Assembly (NCBI GenBank): GCA_020443325.1
Contig: JAGRIK010000047.1
Coordinates: 1 to 39,554 of the forward strand
DNA length: 39,554 nucleotides
Direction: 5' to 3'
Source: Halioglobus sp.
Lineage (GTDB): Bacteria; Pseudomonadota; Gammaproteobacteria; Pseudomonadales; Halieaceae
A program made the position numbers and the translations under genes. This document shows positions 24,736 to 34,924 of this stretch, piece by piece. Below the pieces are notes generated by a model. It worked only from the letters and a program-made list of their open reading frames with translations. It was not told the origin of the DNA and ran no database searches. Position 1 is the stretch's first letter. Every line of letters starts with the position of its first letter.

Positions 24736-25872
24736 ATGTTCTTGTGGAGAAATCGAGGCCAATGCTATTCATTCGGGACTGAAATACCCGTTGCCCTTCT
24801 GCGCGCGCTCCCGCTGGCCGGTTTGCTGGTGCTGGCCGCCTGCAGCGAGACACCTGAGCCTGCGATGGAGGATGCCCCTGGGTCGCTCGTCCCCGAAGTG
24901 ACGGTACAGGAGCTGACGCCACAGACGTGGCAGACGTCTGTCAGTACGTTCGGCGTGGTGGAGGCGCTGGAGGAGGTGAATGTCGCCGCCGAGTTGTCCG
25001 GTACCGTCTCCGCCGTGCACATCAATGAAGGTGATCGGGTCAAGGCGGGTGACCTGCTGCTGGAGTTGGATCCTGAAAAACGCGAGTTTGCGCTCGAGCA
25101 GGCCCGGCAACAGGTGCAGCACGCACAGGCCGCGCTGAAAGAGGCGCGCCTGAAGCTGCAGCGGCGGCGGAACCTGGCGGAGCAGGAAACCATTTCGAAG
25201 GAAGTGCTCGACAGCGCGCAGTTGGCGGTTGACCTGGCCAGCGCTGCGTATCAGCAGGCACTCTCCAGCGCCCAGTTGGCAGAACGCGAGCTGGCTGACA
25301 CCCGCATTTTCAGTCCCACCGATGGCCTGGTGGATATCCGTGCCGTGGAGGTCGGTGAGCCGGTGCAGGTGGGTGCCAGCCTGGTGACGTTGCAGGCGGT
25401 ACAGGGCCTGCGTGTGCAAACCTGGGTGAGTGAGGCCGATATTGCGCGAATCAGGGCGGGTGACCCGGCGCAGGTTACCGTGTCGGGACTCGCAGGCAGG
25501 GTGTTTGCGGCCACCATTGAATGGGTGGGTGTCAACGCGGATCCGGCGACGGGTAATTTCCCTGTCAAACTCATCCTGTCAGGTGAGACAGACGCGTTGC
25601 GCCCGGGCATGACGGCCAGCGCCGAGTTACAGGGTATCAACGTACCGGATGCGCTCCTGCTGCCGGAATCCGCCCTGGTGGATCGCGACAGGCGGCGGGT
25701 GGTGTTCGTGGTGGAGGATGGCGTGGCACATCTGCGCGAGCCGCTGCTGGCGGCGGGTTTCAGCAACCGGTTGCAGGTTCTGGCGGGGCTGGAGGCCGGC
25801 GATGAGGTTGTCGTTGCCGGGCAATCCCTGTTGCTCGATGGTGACGCCGTCACCGTGCGCCGCGCAGACTAG
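24736..25872 (+). CDS. RND efflux periplasmic adaptor (membrane fusion lipoprotein)
   Basis: A 378-residue HlyD/AcrA-type adaptor bridging an inner-membrane RND pump and an outer-membrane channel. The lipobox LVLAAC (Cys36) follows a hydrophobic stretch, so the mature protein is probably a lipoprotein. A biotinyl-lipoyl-like half (NVAAELSGTVSAVHINEGDRVKAGDLLLELD), an alpha-helical coiled-coil hairpin (about 115-175) and the second lipoyl half (DTRIFSPTDGLVDIRAVEVGE) are seen in order, followed by a beta-barrel. The N-terminus before the hydrophobic stretch is longer than usual. The RND gene starts 5 bp downstream. No TolC-family gene is present in the window. Confidence 0.9.
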   Translation: MFLWRNRGQCYSFGTEIPVALLRALPLAGLLVLAACSETPEPAMEDAPGSLVPEVTVQELTPQTWQTSVSTFGVVEALEEVNVAAELSGTVSAVHINEGDRVKAGDLLLELDPEKREFALEQARQQVQHAQAALKEARLKLQRRRNLAEQETISKEVLDSAQLAVDLASAAYQQALSSAQLAERELADTRIFSPTDGLVDIRAVEVGEPVQVGASLVTLQAVQGLRVQTWVSEADIARIRAGDPAQVTVSGLAGRVFAATIEWVGVNADPATGNFPVKLILSGETDALRPGMTASAELQGINVPDALLLPESALVDRDRRRVVFVVEDGVAHLREPLLAAGFSNRLQVLAGLEAGDEVVVAGQSLLLDGDAVTVRRAD

Positions 25873-25877
25873 CTGCG

Positions 25878-28800
25878 ATGAAATATTTGATTGGCTGGTT
25901 TGTCGACAGGCCACTGGTGATCAATATGATCATGGTGATGGTCTTTATGCTCGGCTATATGACCATCGCCGACATGCGCTACGAGTACAACCCCAATGTC
26001 GACATGGCCGTGGTGAATATCACCACGCTGAAGGCGGGCGCGGGCCCGGAGGAGGTGGAGCTCGGTATAACCCTGCCGCTGGAAGAGGAACTGTTGGAAG
26101 TCGAGGGTATCAAGAAGCTCTACTCCAACAGTATGGAGAGCCTCTCCGTCATCACGCTCAACCTCGATCTCGTTACTGCCGACAAGCAGGACATCATGCG
26201 CGATATCCAGCAGGCGGTGGACAGGGCCGCCACGCGGTTGCCCAATGACCTGCTGGAAAAGCCGTTGGTGGAAGCGTTGTCGGCGGCGGTTACACCGATT
26301 ATGGAAGTCCACGTCACCGGCGATGTTCCCGAGGCCCTGCTGCGCGATGTCGCGCGCAATGTCGCCGATGGCCTGCGTGAAGTAGCCGGTATCGCCAGTG
26401 TGGAGAAACTCGGCTACCGCCGGCCCGAGGTGCGCATACTGCTGGAACCGGAGAAACTGGCGCGCCTCGGTGTGAGCCATGACGAGATTATCGCCGCGAT
26501 ACGCGCGCGCAATTTGCGCGACAGCGGCGGTTCTATCGATTCATTCTTGGCAGAGAAGAAGATTATCGCGGTCGGCCAGTTCCGCGACCCGCGCGAGGTC
26601 GAGACGGTTGTGGTGCGCTCCGGCGCGCCGGGGAATACCGTGCTGTTGCGCGATGTCGCCACCGTGGTGGTGGATTACGAGGACTGGGAGGTGCAATCGC
26701 GCGTCGATGGTCGCATGAGTATCGCGCTGCAGGCACGGAGGAAAGCGCGCGCCGACGAAGTGCACACGGCAGCGAATGTGCGGGCCTTTGTGAACGGGTT
26801 TTCTGTTCCGGCGGGCGTCGAACTGGTGATGGTGGCAGACATCTCGCGGCTCACCGCGAATATGCTGGATGTGCTCGGCGGCAATGCCATCCTGGGCCTG
26901 GTCTCTGTGCTGTTGCTGCTCTGTTACTTTCTTGAATGGCGCTTCGCCCTCTGGGTGGCGGTGGGTATTCCCTTTGCAGTCTGCCTGTCATTCCTCGGCC
27001 TGGCGGCCATCGATGTCACAATCAATGCGATGAGCCTGACAGCGATTGTGCTGTTGATGGGTATCCTGGTGGACGATGCCGTGGTGGTGAGTGAGAATGT
27101 GCAGCGCCTGCGGGTCGCGGGCACAGGCCTGCGCGACGCGAGTATCCTCGGCACCGTGCAGGTGGCACAACCCGTCATCTTCAGCGCGGTGACGACCATG
27201 CTGGCATTTGCCCCGCTGATGTTTTTTGATGGGCCCAATGGCGAATTCATGATGCCTTTTCCACTGGCCGTTATCGTTCTTCTGCTGGCATCGCTGTTCG
27301 AGAGCCTGTGCCTCCTGCCCGGTCACCTTTCGCATGTACCCGTGCGCGAAGTGAAGGAGCGCGCCCGTGCATTTGAGCGCCTGCGCGAGTTCTATCACCG
27401 CCGGATCAGCGGCTGGTTGCAGCATCGCTATCTCACACTGTTTACATTTGTGGCTGTTTTTATCGCCGTGATGATGATCGGCTACCAGACCATCAATTTC
27501 AGCATGTACCCCGATGTCGATATCGATACGGTGCAGATCAAGGTTGAGATGCCGGTGGGCAGCCGCTTCGAGGAGACCGTGGCCGCGGTAGCCCGGATGG
27601 AAACAGAGCTGCGCGATTTTGTCGCGGCGGAAGACCTGCTGGCGATCACCAGCCAGGTGGGACACCACGACACCGATTTTTACGGCACGACCGAGGGTCG
27701 CAACCACGCCTGGGCAGTGATTGCGATCCAGCTCGAACCGCTCGGGCGGCGCAGCGGCGACACCGACACCCGCCAATTGGTTAAAACGTTGCAGGGTTGG
27801 GCCGACGAGCAGACGGGTTTTGATTCGCTGGTCGTGCAGGCCATGACAGATGTCCCGGTGATGGGCAAGCCGGTGCAGGTGGAGGTGATTGGCAGCGGCG
27901 ATGAGCGTTATACGGTAGCGCAGGAACTGCTGGCCTATTTGCGCGAGCACACCGCCGTCACCAACAGCTGGAGCAGTATCAATGCCGGCAAGGATGTGAT
28001 CGAGCTGGATGTCAATCACGCGCTGCTGGCGGCGCGAGGCCTGACGATGGAGCAGTTGGTGCGGGCCATGCGGATCGCGGTCGACGGCCTGCTGGTGGAT
28101 GAGTTACAAACGCTGGATGAACGGGTGCGCTACCGATTGCAACTGCCGCTGTCTGCTGCGGGCAAACTGGAAACGCTGGAGAATCTCGCCGTGGTCAACG
28201 CAAACGGCGAGGCGATCTACCTGAAATCGCTGGCGCAGTTTTCTGTGCGCCCCGGCGAAGCCGATATCAAGCACTATTTTGGCAAGCGCACCGTGACAGT
28301 CTACGGCGAGATTGACGGCGAACTGGCCAGCGTCGAGTCGATCAATCACGAGGTGGCGCAGTGGATAGCGCAACAGGGTTGGAATGAACGCTATCCCCAG
28401 CTGCGCATACATATGGGCGGCGAACTTGAGGAGCAGGGCGAAATGCTGGGCGACCTGGGCGTGGCGGCGATTATCTGCCTGCTCTCAATTTTTGCCGCGC
28501 TGGTAATCCTGTTCAACTCGATGTCGCAGCCGCTGCTGATCATGCTCAGCATTCCTTTCGGGATGGTGGGTGTCGTGCTGTGCTACTCCGTACAGGGCCT
28601 GTCGATGGGCATCATGTCGATGACCGGTGTGATCGGTCTGGTCGGTGTGCTGGTCAACGACTCACTGGTGCTCTTGCACTCACTCAATGAGGAGCGCCGC
28701 GAGCGCGGAGTGTTGCTGTCGGCGACAGAGGTGGCCGCCGTCGCGAAGCGTCGCTTCCGGCCCATCCTGATCACCTCAGTGACCACCGCCGTGGGCCTGC

Positions 28801-28964
28801 TCCCGACAGCGTATGGCATCATGGGGGAAAACAGCTATATCAGTCCGATGGTGATGAGTATGGCCTGGGGTGTCGTGTTCGGCGGGCTGGTCTCGCTGGT
28901 TTTGTTACCGGTGATGTACATGGTGGAACAGGATATCCGGGCGAAGCTGCAGCGCGCCGCTTAG
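25878..28964 (+). CDS. RND efflux transporter (AcrB/HAE family)
   Basis: A 1028-residue inner-membrane proton-driven pump. It has the RND layout: N-terminal helix with RPLVINMIMVMVFMLGY, large periplasmic loop (about 35-325), six-helix bundle, second loop and second bundle. The TM4 proton-relay aspartates are Asp399-Asp400 (ILVDDAVVVSENV). The TM10 position that is Lys940 in AcrB aligns with Asn in VLVNDSLVLLHS, so the relay differs from AcrB; other RND members carry the same VNDS pattern. The substrate (drug, lipid, hydrophobe) is unknown. It ends 4 bp inside the convergent OYE gene. It is the third gene of the secreted-protein/adaptor/pump operon. Confidence 0.92.
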   Translation: MKYLIGWFVDRPLVINMIMVMVFMLGYMTIADMRYEYNPNVDMAVVNITTLKAGAGPEEVELGITLPLEEELLEVEGIKKLYSNSMESLSVITLNLDLVTADKQDIMRDIQQAVDRAATRLPNDLLEKPLVEALSAAVTPIMEVHVTGDVPEALLRDVARNVADGLREVAGIASVEKLGYRRPEVRILLEPEKLARLGVSHDEIIAAIRARNLRDSGGSIDSFLAEKKIIAVGQFRDPREVETVVVRSGAPGNTVLLRDVATVVVDYEDWEVQSRVDGRMSIALQARRKARADEVHTAANVRAFVNGFSVPAGVELVMVADISRLTANMLDVLGGNAILGLVSVLLLLCYFLEWRFALWVAVGIPFAVCLSFLGLAAIDVTINAMSLTAIVLLMGILVDDAVVVSENVQRLRVAGTGLRDASILGTVQVAQPVIFSAVTTMLAFAPLMFFDGPNGEFMMPFPLAVIVLLLASLFESLCLLPGHLSHVPVREVKERARAFERLREFYHRRISGWLQHRYLTLFTFVAVFIAVMMIGYQTINFSMYPDVDIDTVQIKVEMPVGSRFEETVAAVARMETELRDFVAAEDLLAITSQVGHHDTDFYGTTEGRNHAWAVIAIQLEPLGRRSGDTDTRQLVKTLQGWADEQTGFDSLVVQAMTDVPVMGKPVQVEVIGSGDERYTVAQELLAYLREHTAVTNSWSSINAGKDVIELDVNHALLAARGLTMEQLVRAMRIAVDGLLVDELQTLDERVRYRLQLPLSAAGKLETLENLAVVNANGEAIYLKSLAQFSVRPGEADIKHYFGKRTVTVYGEIDGELASVESINHEVAQWIAQQGWNERYPQLRIHMGGELEEQGEMLGDLGVAAIICLLSIFAALVILFNSMSQPLLIMLSIPFGMVGVVLCYSVQGLSMGIMSMTGVIGLVGVLVNDSLVLLHSLNEERRERGVLLSATEVAAVAKRRFRPILITSVTTAVGLLPTAYGIMGENSYISPMVMSMAWGVVFGGLVSLVLLPVMYMVEQDIRAKLQRAA

Positions 28965-30253
28965 CGTTTTCGACGTGCGGCGATCCAGCGTTGCTGGTGC
29001 GCGATCACCTTGCGTGTTGCGCTAAACACTGTCATTTCCGGTGCGGCCCTGCCCGTGTGTCCCACTGTATCCAGTTGCGCGTAGTACCAGTATTGCACAC
29101 CGAAGCTGGCGATTGTGCGCAGGGTTTTGATGCGGTTCAGGAACGCCAGCCAGTGCGGAAACAGTGACAGTTCTGCTTCGTAGCGCGGCAGTTCTTTCAG
29201 GTCAGCCATCAGCCTGGCAGGCGCGTCGGTCATCACGCACATGGGCCGTCCCAGGCCGATCAGGCTAGCGCCACCATCGCTGACGGCCTGTTCCATGACA
29301 TCGCGCCGCCTGAAGCCGCCCGTCACCATCAGCGGAATAGAGACTTTCTCCTGCATCGCCAGCGCGAAATCCACGAAGTAGGCCTCGCGCATCAGTGTGG
29401 ATTTCGCGACGTGTTGCGGCTCCTCTTCCTCTACGCCCTCGGCGCCCAGCAGTTTCGGTTGCTCGTAGGTGCCCCCGGATATTTCCAGCAGGTCGATGCC
29501 CGCAGCCTCCAGCCACTGCGCAACCTGCAGGCTGTCTTCGAAAGCGAAGCCGCCCTTCTGGAAGTCGGCGCTGTTGAGCTTCACGGCGACGGGGAAATCT
29601 GGTCCTACCGCATCCCGCACGCACTTTACCGCATCCAGCAGCGCGCGGGCGCGATTGGCCAGTGTGCCGCCATACTGGTCCGTGCGCAGGTTGCTGCGCG
29701 GACTTAAAAACGATGACAGCAGGTAGCCGTGGGCGGCGTGCACCTGTACCCCGGTGAACCCGGCAGCTTTCACCGCGCGGGCGCACACGCCAAAACGCCG
29801 CACGATGTCCTCGATCTCCGGAACAGTCAGTGCCACGGGTTCGCCGAACTGGCCGCCCGGCAGGCCGACTTTGACGGGCGAGGGCGCTTTGGGGTGTGGG
29901 TTGATGTTTTTCTGTGTCTGGCGCCCGGCGTGGCTGATCTGCGCCCAGAAGTGATTGCCATTGCGGGTGGCGGTTGTCGCCCAGCGGGCCAGGGCCGCTT
30001 CCATCACCTCGTCCGGCTCCCGATCAATAATCACATTGCCCGGGCGCTCCAGGTGATCGCCGTCAACCTGGATATTCCCGGATAACAGCAGGCCCGCACC
30101 CCCATCGCTCCACAGGCCGTACAGTCGCTCCAGTTCCGGTGTCGGCACACCGGCGGGGTCTGCGAGACCTTCGGTCATCGCGGCTTTGGCGAGGCGGTTG
30201 CGGAGCATGGCGCCGCAGGGGAGGGTGAGCGGCTGTGCGAGAATGTCTGACAT
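28961..30253 (-). CDS. NADH:flavin oxidoreductase, old yellow enzyme family
   Basis: A 430-residue FMN-dependent TIM-barrel ene-reductase. Family features are the N-terminal LRNRLAKAAMTEGLAD, WAQISHAGRQ, the active-site block VQVHAAHGYLLSSFLSP with SNLRTDQYGG after it, VAVKLNSADFQKGG and a phosphate-binding FRRRDV/GLGRPM region near the C-terminus. There is no C-terminal FAD/Fe-S half, so it is a single-domain OYE rather than a dienoyl-CoA reductase. Its stop overlaps the RND stop by 4 bp (convergent). The MarR-like regulator gene lies 38 bp upstream on the same strand, so the two may share a transcript. Confidence 0.9.
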   Translation of the reverse strand: MSDILAQPLTLPCGAMLRNRLAKAAMTEGLADPAGVPTPELERLYGLWSDGGAGLLLSGNIQVDGDHLERPGNVIIDREPDEVMEAALARWATTATRNGNHFWAQISHAGRQTQKNINPHPKAPSPVKVGLPGGQFGEPVALTVPEIEDIVRRFGVCARAVKAAGFTGVQVHAAHGYLLSSFLSPRSNLRTDQYGGTLANRARALLDAVKCVRDAVGPDFPVAVKLNSADFQKGGFAFEDSLQVAQWLEAAGIDLLEISGGTYEQPKLLGAEGVEEEEPQHVAKSTLMREAYFVDFALAMQEKVSIPLMVTGGFRRRDVMEQAVSDGGASLIGLGRPMCVMTDAPARLMADLKELPRYEAELSLFPHWLAFLNRIKTLRTIASFGVQYWYYAQLDTVGHTGRAAPEMTVFSATRKVIAHQQRWIAARRKR

Positions 30254-30291
30254 GGTTGGTCCTGTTGCTGCCGGTGGCGACGCGGTACACG

Positions 30292-30819
30292 CTAGATTTC
30301 AAGCGCCTTGTGCGGGTCATTGGAGGGCTCTATTGCGGATGTCTCGCTGTTGCGGTCCAGGGTTCCCACATCCAGGATGGGCGATGCGTCAATGTGGTGT
30401 GCGTCCATCATGTGCGCCACGCGTTGCAGGGCGCTGATGATCATACCCTGTTCCCACTCCTGCAGGTCGGCGAACTGGCGGGCAAACTGGTCCTGCAGGG
30501 GCAGGGGGGCGTCTTTCAGTACTTGAAGCCCCTGAGCTGTGAGATAGGCGTGGACCCTGCGCTTGTCTACTGTCGAGCGCTCACGGGCAATCAAACCGCG
30601 TTTTTCCAGGCGATCCAGGATGCTGCTGACGGTGGCCTGGCTGAGGCTCACTGTGGTGGCAATCTCGCCAAGGGTGACCCCTTCGGTGTTGTCGATGGCC
30701 TGCATTATCAGGATTTGTGGTGCCGTCACCCCGGCAGTTTTCGACAGGTGCCTGGAATGGAGGTCTGTCGCACGGATCACCCGCCGCAGTGAGGTCAGCA
30801 CTTCGAGTATTCTATCCAA
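30292..30819 (-). CDS. ectR: MarR-family regulator, probable EctR of the ectoine operon
   Basis: A 175-residue winged-helix regulator. The MarR core is VTAPQILIMQAIDNTEGVTL with the recognition region LSQATVSSILDRLEKRGLIARE and wing DKRRVHAYLT. The C-terminal tail (about 145-175) carries the extension after the dimer helices. In methanotrophs and many marine bacteria a MarR protein, EctR, is encoded divergently upstream of ectABC and represses it. The same arrangement here (295-bp gap to ectA) is the basis for the name. The downstream OYE gene could be in the same transcript. It may regulate itself and the ect operon through the AT-rich gap. Confidence 0.85.
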   Translation of the reverse strand: MDRILEVLTSLRRVIRATDLHSRHLSKTAGVTAPQILIMQAIDNTEGVTLGEIATTVSLSQATVSSILDRLEKRGLIARERSTVDKRRVHAYLTAQGLQVLKDAPLPLQDQFARQFADLQEWEQGMIISALQRVAHMMDAHHIDASPILDVGTLDRNSETSAIEPSNDPHKALEI

Positions 30820-31114
30820 TGGGTATTTTCCTCAGTCCACCGAAACTTGCCGCCAAAAATTATACGCCTTCACCACCGGAATAGCCTTGTAAGAATTGAA
30901 ACAGAGAGCGCTTGTCCGGACATCATCTTCAATCGTATCCAATATTTATCCCGGGATAATAGTAAGGTTATACCCAATAAATAGTTAGTAGTATAAGTAA
31001 TATATTGTGCACAATTGAAGATTATAGTGCCATATAGTTGAATATAAGCCGATATTAATTATAATCCCGCCTCTTTAATGCATAGTGAACTAAATATTAG
31101 GATGGATACCATTC
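30820..31114. promoter_or_regulatory. AT-rich divergent control region between ectR and ectA
   Basis: This 295-bp gap is much more A/T-rich than its surroundings and should contain the promoters of ectR and the ectoine operon. It has two perfect palindromes: TTATCCCGGGATAA (30946-30959) and ATTGTGCACAAT (31004-31015). These are possible regulator sites. I could not assign a firm -35/-10 pair. An AGGATGG ribosome site lies about 12 bases before ectA. Confidence 0.55.
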
Positions 31115-31666
31115 ATGAGCGATAAACTCATCGCATTGCGTCGGCCGGAGCCCGCTGACGGCGGCGCATTGCACAAACTGGTCGCTGATTGCCCCCCGTT
31201 GGATGAAAACTCCATGTACTGCAACCTGCTGCAGTGCACCCATTTTTCATCCACCTCGGTTGTCGCCGATAGCGGTGATGCGCTGGTGGCCGCTGTGAGT
31301 GGCTATCGGGTACCCGAAAGAGAGAATACGTTGTTTGTATGGCAGGTGGCCGTCAGCGAACCAGCGCGAGGCCAGGGGTTGGGTGGCAGGATGCTCAGCG
31401 AAATTCTGTCGCGGCCCGAATGCAGTGGTGTTCGATATCTGGAAACCACGGTGACCGCGTCGAACGAGGCTTCCTGGGCTCTATTCAAGGGATTTGCGCG
31501 CCGCGAGGGCGCTGAACTGCAGAAAAACGAACTGTTTGAATCGGCCAGTCACTTCAACGGCCAGAAACCGACGGAAATACTCGTGAGAATCGGGCCACTG
31601 GCCGAGCGGGTGAGCCCCGCATCAGGGTCTGGTATCGCAAGCGTCAGCAAGGAGAAAATCGCATGA
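31115..31666 (+). CDS. ectA: L-2,4-diaminobutyrate N-gamma-acetyltransferase
   Basis: A 183-residue GNAT acetyltransferase that makes N-gamma-acetyl-2,4-diaminobutyrate, the second step in ectoine synthesis. It begins [34 protein letters not shown], typical of EctA. The acetyl-CoA loop [10 protein letters not shown] is near 88-97. The block [20 protein letters not shown] follows. Length is normal. First gene of ectA-ectB-ectC-ask, it overlaps ectB by 4 bp. Expression is likely salt-induced through the divergent EctR-like regulator. Confidence 0.95.
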   Translation: MSDKLIALRRPEPADGGALHKLVADCPPLDENSMYCNLLQCTHFSSTSVVADSGDALVAAVSGYRVPERENTLFVWQVAVSEPARGQGLGGRMLSEILSRPECSGVRYLETTVTASNEASWALFKGFARREGAELQKNELFESASHFNGQKPTEILVRIGPLAERVSPASGSGIASVSKEKIA

Positions 31667-32970
31667 AAATATTTGAGGAAATTGAATCCGAAGTACAAAG
31701 TTATGCACGCGCGTTTCCCCGTGTATTCAACCGGGCGCAGGGAGAGTTCCTGTATGACGAGGATGGTAACCAGTACCTCGACTTTCTGGCCGGCGCGGGC
31801 ACACTGAACTACGGCCACAACAATCCGTTATTCAAGGAGAAGTTGCTGGAGTACATTCAAGCGGACGGAATTACCCATGGCCTGGACCTGCACACGCGGG
31901 CGAAGGGTGAATTTCTGGAGGCCTTTAATGAGAAAATCCTCAAACCGCGGTCACTGGATTACGTTGTACAGTTCACCGGGCCGACCGGTACCAACGCCGT
32001 GGAAGCTGCACTCAAACTCGCCCGCAATATCAAGGGGCGAGAGAATATTGTCGCGTTTACCAACGGCTTTCACGGTGTCAGCCTCGGTGCCCTGGCCGCC
32101 ACTGGCAATGCCCATCACCGCGGGGCATCGGGTGTCTCGCTGAATGGCACCACTCGAATGCCCTACGATGGATACCTCGGCGAGGATTTTGATACCACGG
32201 CCTATCTCGATAAGGTGCTGTCCGATTCGAGCAGTGGTGTAGATGCGCCGGCCGCTGTTATCGTGGAAACCGTGCAGGGTGAGGGCGGCATCAACGCGGC
32301 CTCATTTGAGTGGTTGAGGAATCTTGAAGCGGTGTGTCGCAAGCATGACATGCTGCTGATTGTCGACGATATTCAGGCGGGTTGTGGCCGTACCGGTACC
32401 TACTTCAGTTTTGAAGAGGTCGGCATCAAGCCCGATATTGTCACGATGTCCAAATCCCTCGGCGGCTACGGTTTGCCGTTTGCAGTGGTGCTAATCAAGC
32501 CGGACCTCGATCAGTGGAAGCCCGGTGAGCATAACGGCACCTTCCGCGGCAACAACTTCGCCTTTGTTACCGCCAGGGCGGCTATTGATCACTACTGGTC
32601 CGATGACGCTTTTTCCAAAGAAATAAAGCGCAAAGGGCATTACGTGTCGCAGCGTCTCGAATCGATTGTTGCTAACTACGGCGACGGAAACTTTACAACG
32701 TGCGGTCGCGGTATGTTCCAGGGAATTAATTGTGTCAATGGTGAGTTGGCGGGCGCGATTACGCGAAAGGCCTTCAAACATGGAATGATTGTCGAGACCA
32801 GTGGTGCGGAAGATCACGTGGTGAAGTTTCTGTGTCCACTGATCATCAGCGATGAAAGCCTGAAGAAAGGCCTGGATATTGTCGAGCAGGCAATCCGTGA
32901 AACCTGTGCCGGTGAAGAGAGAATACCTGAGGCGGTAGACTATTTTGAAGAACTTCGGAAAACGGCCTGA
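31663..32970 (+). CDS. ectB: Diaminobutyrate-2-oxoglutarate transaminase
   Basis: A 435-residue class III PLP aminotransferase. It converts L-aspartate-4-semialdehyde plus glutamate to 2,4-diaminobutyrate, the first dedicated step of ectoine synthesis. The EctB start [19 protein letters not shown] is present. [16 protein letters not shown] binds PLP phosphate, [13 protein letters not shown] holds the conserved Asp, and the catalytic Lys264 sits in [11 protein letters not shown]. Length is normal. It overlaps ectA by 4 bp, and ectC starts 67 bp after its stop. Confidence 0.95.
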   Translation: MKIFEEIESEVQSYARAFPRVFNRAQGEFLYDEDGNQYLDFLAGAGTLNYGHNNPLFKEKLLEYIQADGITHGLDLHTRAKGEFLEAFNEKILKPRSLDYVVQFTGPTGTNAVEAALKLARNIKGRENIVAFTNGFHGVSLGALAATGNAHHRGASGVSLNGTTRMPYDGYLGEDFDTTAYLDKVLSDSSSGVDAPAAVIVETVQGEGGINAASFEWLRNLEAVCRKHDMLLIVDDIQAGCGRTGTYFSFEEVGIKPDIVTMSKSLGGYGLPFAVVLIKPDLDQWKPGEHNGTFRGNNFAFVTARAAIDHYWSDDAFSKEIKRKGHYVSQRLESIVANYGDGNFTTCGRGMFQGINCVNGELAGAITRKAFKHGMIVETSGAEDHVVKFLCPLIISDESLKKGLDIVEQAIRETCAGEERIPEAVDYFEELRKTA

Positions 32971-33037
32971 CGTCATTCGTCATACCACCGCTTTCAACAA
33001 CGCCACTTTTTATATTTCGCAGCGGAGTACCCCTACC

Positions 33038-33442
33038 ATGATCGTAAGACAGCTGAGCGAAGCTGAAAACTCGTCACGTCGAATCGTCTCACCCGATGGC
33101 AACTGGGAAAGCACACGGCTGCTGCTCAAGAGTGACAATATGGGTTTCTCTTTTCACATCACGACGATCTACGCCGGCGCCGATTTTCGTATGCATTACC
33201 AGAATCATCTGGAATCTGTTTACTGTATTTCCGGGCATGGTGAAGTTGAGACGATCGCGGACAAGCGCTGCCACCCAATTTCTCCCGGCACCCTATACAT
33301 ACTCGACAAGCACGACGAGCACATACTGCGTGCCCACAGTGAAATGAAGATGGCCTGTGTATTCAATCCCCCGCTGAGTGGCAAGGAAGTGCACAACAGG
33401 CAGGGCGCTTACGAACTGGAGGCAGAGGAGATAGAAGCATGA
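33038..33442 (+). CDS. ectC: Ectoine synthase
   Basis: A 134-residue cupin-fold dehydratase that closes the ectoine ring from N-gamma-acetyl-diaminobutyrate. It begins [25 protein letters not shown], the standard EctC start. It holds the metal region around [22 protein letters not shown] and the C-terminal [19 protein letters not shown]. The ATG at 33038 is preferred to an in-frame start at 32945 inside ectB because it matches family length (about 130) and has a GGAG site upstream. It overlaps the aspartokinase start by 4 bp. Confidence 0.95.
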   Translation: MIVRQLSEAENSSRRIVSPDGNWESTRLLLKSDNMGFSFHITTIYAGADFRMHYQNHLESVYCISGHGEVETIADKRCHPISPGTLYILDKHDEHILRAHSEMKMACVFNPPLSGKEVHNRQGAYELEAEEIEA

Positions 33443-34908
33443 GTGCGGACATCACGACAGCAGCGCGGCCGCATACTGTCGAGAAAATCGGTGGTACGTC
33501 CATGCTCGATTACACTGCCGTTCGCGATAACATCATTCTCGGCCGGGATTCGACACGTGAGCCCTATGGCCGCATCATTGTGGTCTCGGCTTATGCCGGG
33601 ATTACCAACCGGCTTCTTGAGCACAAGAAAACGGGTCACCCCGGTGTCTTCGCCCTGTTTGCGGGCAGCAAACTGGAGGGTAGCTGGCGCGACGAGATGA
33701 ATCTGTTGCGCAGCGAGTTGTACGCACTGAACAAGACGTTATTTACCGACCCGCTGGGTGTCGAGCGCGCCAATCGCTTTGTGGGTGAACGGCTGGATTC
33801 GGCTGCGGCGTGCCTGGATAACCTGGCCCAACTCTGTCGGCACGGCCACTTTGCGCTGGATGCGCACCTCGCCACTGTGCGCGAAATGCTCGCGAGTATC
33901 GGTGAGGCGCAGAGCGCGTGGAATACTGTGCAGCTGCTGCAGCGTGATGGCATCAATGCCAGGTTCGTGGACCTGACGGGTTGGCAGTCGGCGGAACACA
34001 TCTCGCTGGACAGCCGAATTGAAAGCGCCTTTGAAAATCTGGATTACACTTCTACGCTTCCCATTGTCACTGGCTACGCCCACACGGAAGAGGGCCTGAT
34101 GTCGAGCTTCGATCGTGGCTATACAGAAATGACATTCAGTCGAATCGCGGTTCTGACCGGTGCCAGCGAGGCGGTTATTCACAAGGAATTTCACCTGAGC
34201 AGTGCTGACCCCGCACTTGTGGGTGAAGCGAACGCGGTGCCTATTGGCAGAACGAATTACGATGTTGCGGATCAACTGGCAAACCTCGGTATGGAGGCAA
34301 TCCATCCCCGGGCAGCCAAAGGGCTGCGACAGAGTGCTATTCCCCTGCGGGTCAAGAATACCTTCGAGCCGGAGCACAGCGGTACGCTGATCACGGCCGA
34401 TTACGTGAGCAGTACACCGTGTGTCGAAATCGTCGCTGGCAGCAGGGGGATTTTTTCGCTGGAGGTATTCGACCAGAATATGGCTGGCCAGAATAACCAG
34501 CACGACCAGAATATCCTTGCGGTAATAGGCCGCTTCCGGGCACAGGTCGTCGCCAAGGATATCAACGCCAATACCATCACGCATTATTTGTCCTGTAATC
34601 TCAAAACGATCAAGCGGATCCGGCGAGAGCTCGAGGCGCTATATCCCGAAGCTGAAATCGACCAGAAACAGGTGGCGATTGTGTCCGCCATCGGCAGTGA
34701 CCTTCGGGTGAATGGCATTCTTGCCAAGGCCGTGACCACGCTCGCAGAGGGTGATATCGGTGTCCAGGCGATGCATCAGTCCATGCGCCAGGTCGATATG
34801 CAGTTTGTTGTGGAAGAGCCAGATTATGAAGACGCCATTAAACGTCTCCACAGTGCACTGGTAGAGGTACACGACCACGGGCTGGCGATCTGCGCCGCCA
34901 CTGTCTGA
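33439..34908 (+). CDS. ask: Ectoine-specific aspartate kinase (Ask_Ect)
   Basis: A 489-residue aspartokinase that phosphorylates aspartate and feeds aspartate semialdehyde into ectoine synthesis. The kinase core starts VEKIGGTSM. The block [28 protein letters not shown] (28 residues near 222-249) contains the aspartate-binding segment. Two ACT domains lie in the last ~170 residues (ISLEV-like [44 protein letters not shown]). The ectoine-linked form is thought to escape lysine/threonine feedback; that is family knowledge. ATGA overlap with ectC shows one operon. The symporter follows after 16 bp. Confidence 0.93.
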   Translation: MSADITTAARPHTVEKIGGTSMLDYTAVRDNIILGRDSTREPYGRIIVVSAYAGITNRLLEHKKTGHPGVFALFAGSKLEGSWRDEMNLLRSELYALNKTLFTDPLGVERANRFVGERLDSAAACLDNLAQLCRHGHFALDAHLATVREMLASIGEAQSAWNTVQLLQRDGINARFVDLTGWQSAEHISLDSRIESAFENLDYTSTLPIVTGYAHTEEGLMSSFDRGYTEMTFSRIAVLTGASEAVIHKEFHLSSADPALVGEANAVPIGRTNYDVADQLANLGMEAIHPRAAKGLRQSAIPLRVKNTFEPEHSGTLITADYVSSTPCVEIVAGSRGIFSLEVFDQNMAGQNNQHDQNILAVIGRFRAQVVAKDINANTITHYLSCNLKTIKRIRRELEALYPEAEIDQKQVAIVSAIGSDLRVNGILAKAVTTLAEGDIGVQAMHQSMRQVDMQFVVEEPDYEDAIKRLHSALVEVHDHGLAICAATV

Positions 34909-34924
34909 ATAACAGCCTGCGGCC

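Noticed and set aside
26988-28019. 343-residue minus-strand ORF inside the RND gene
   Set aside because: His/Gln-rich shadow of a gene with complete RND motifs on the other strand.
33739-34584. 281-residue minus-strand ORF inside ask
   Set aside because: Antisense shadow; ask has full aspartokinase motifs and operon overlap.
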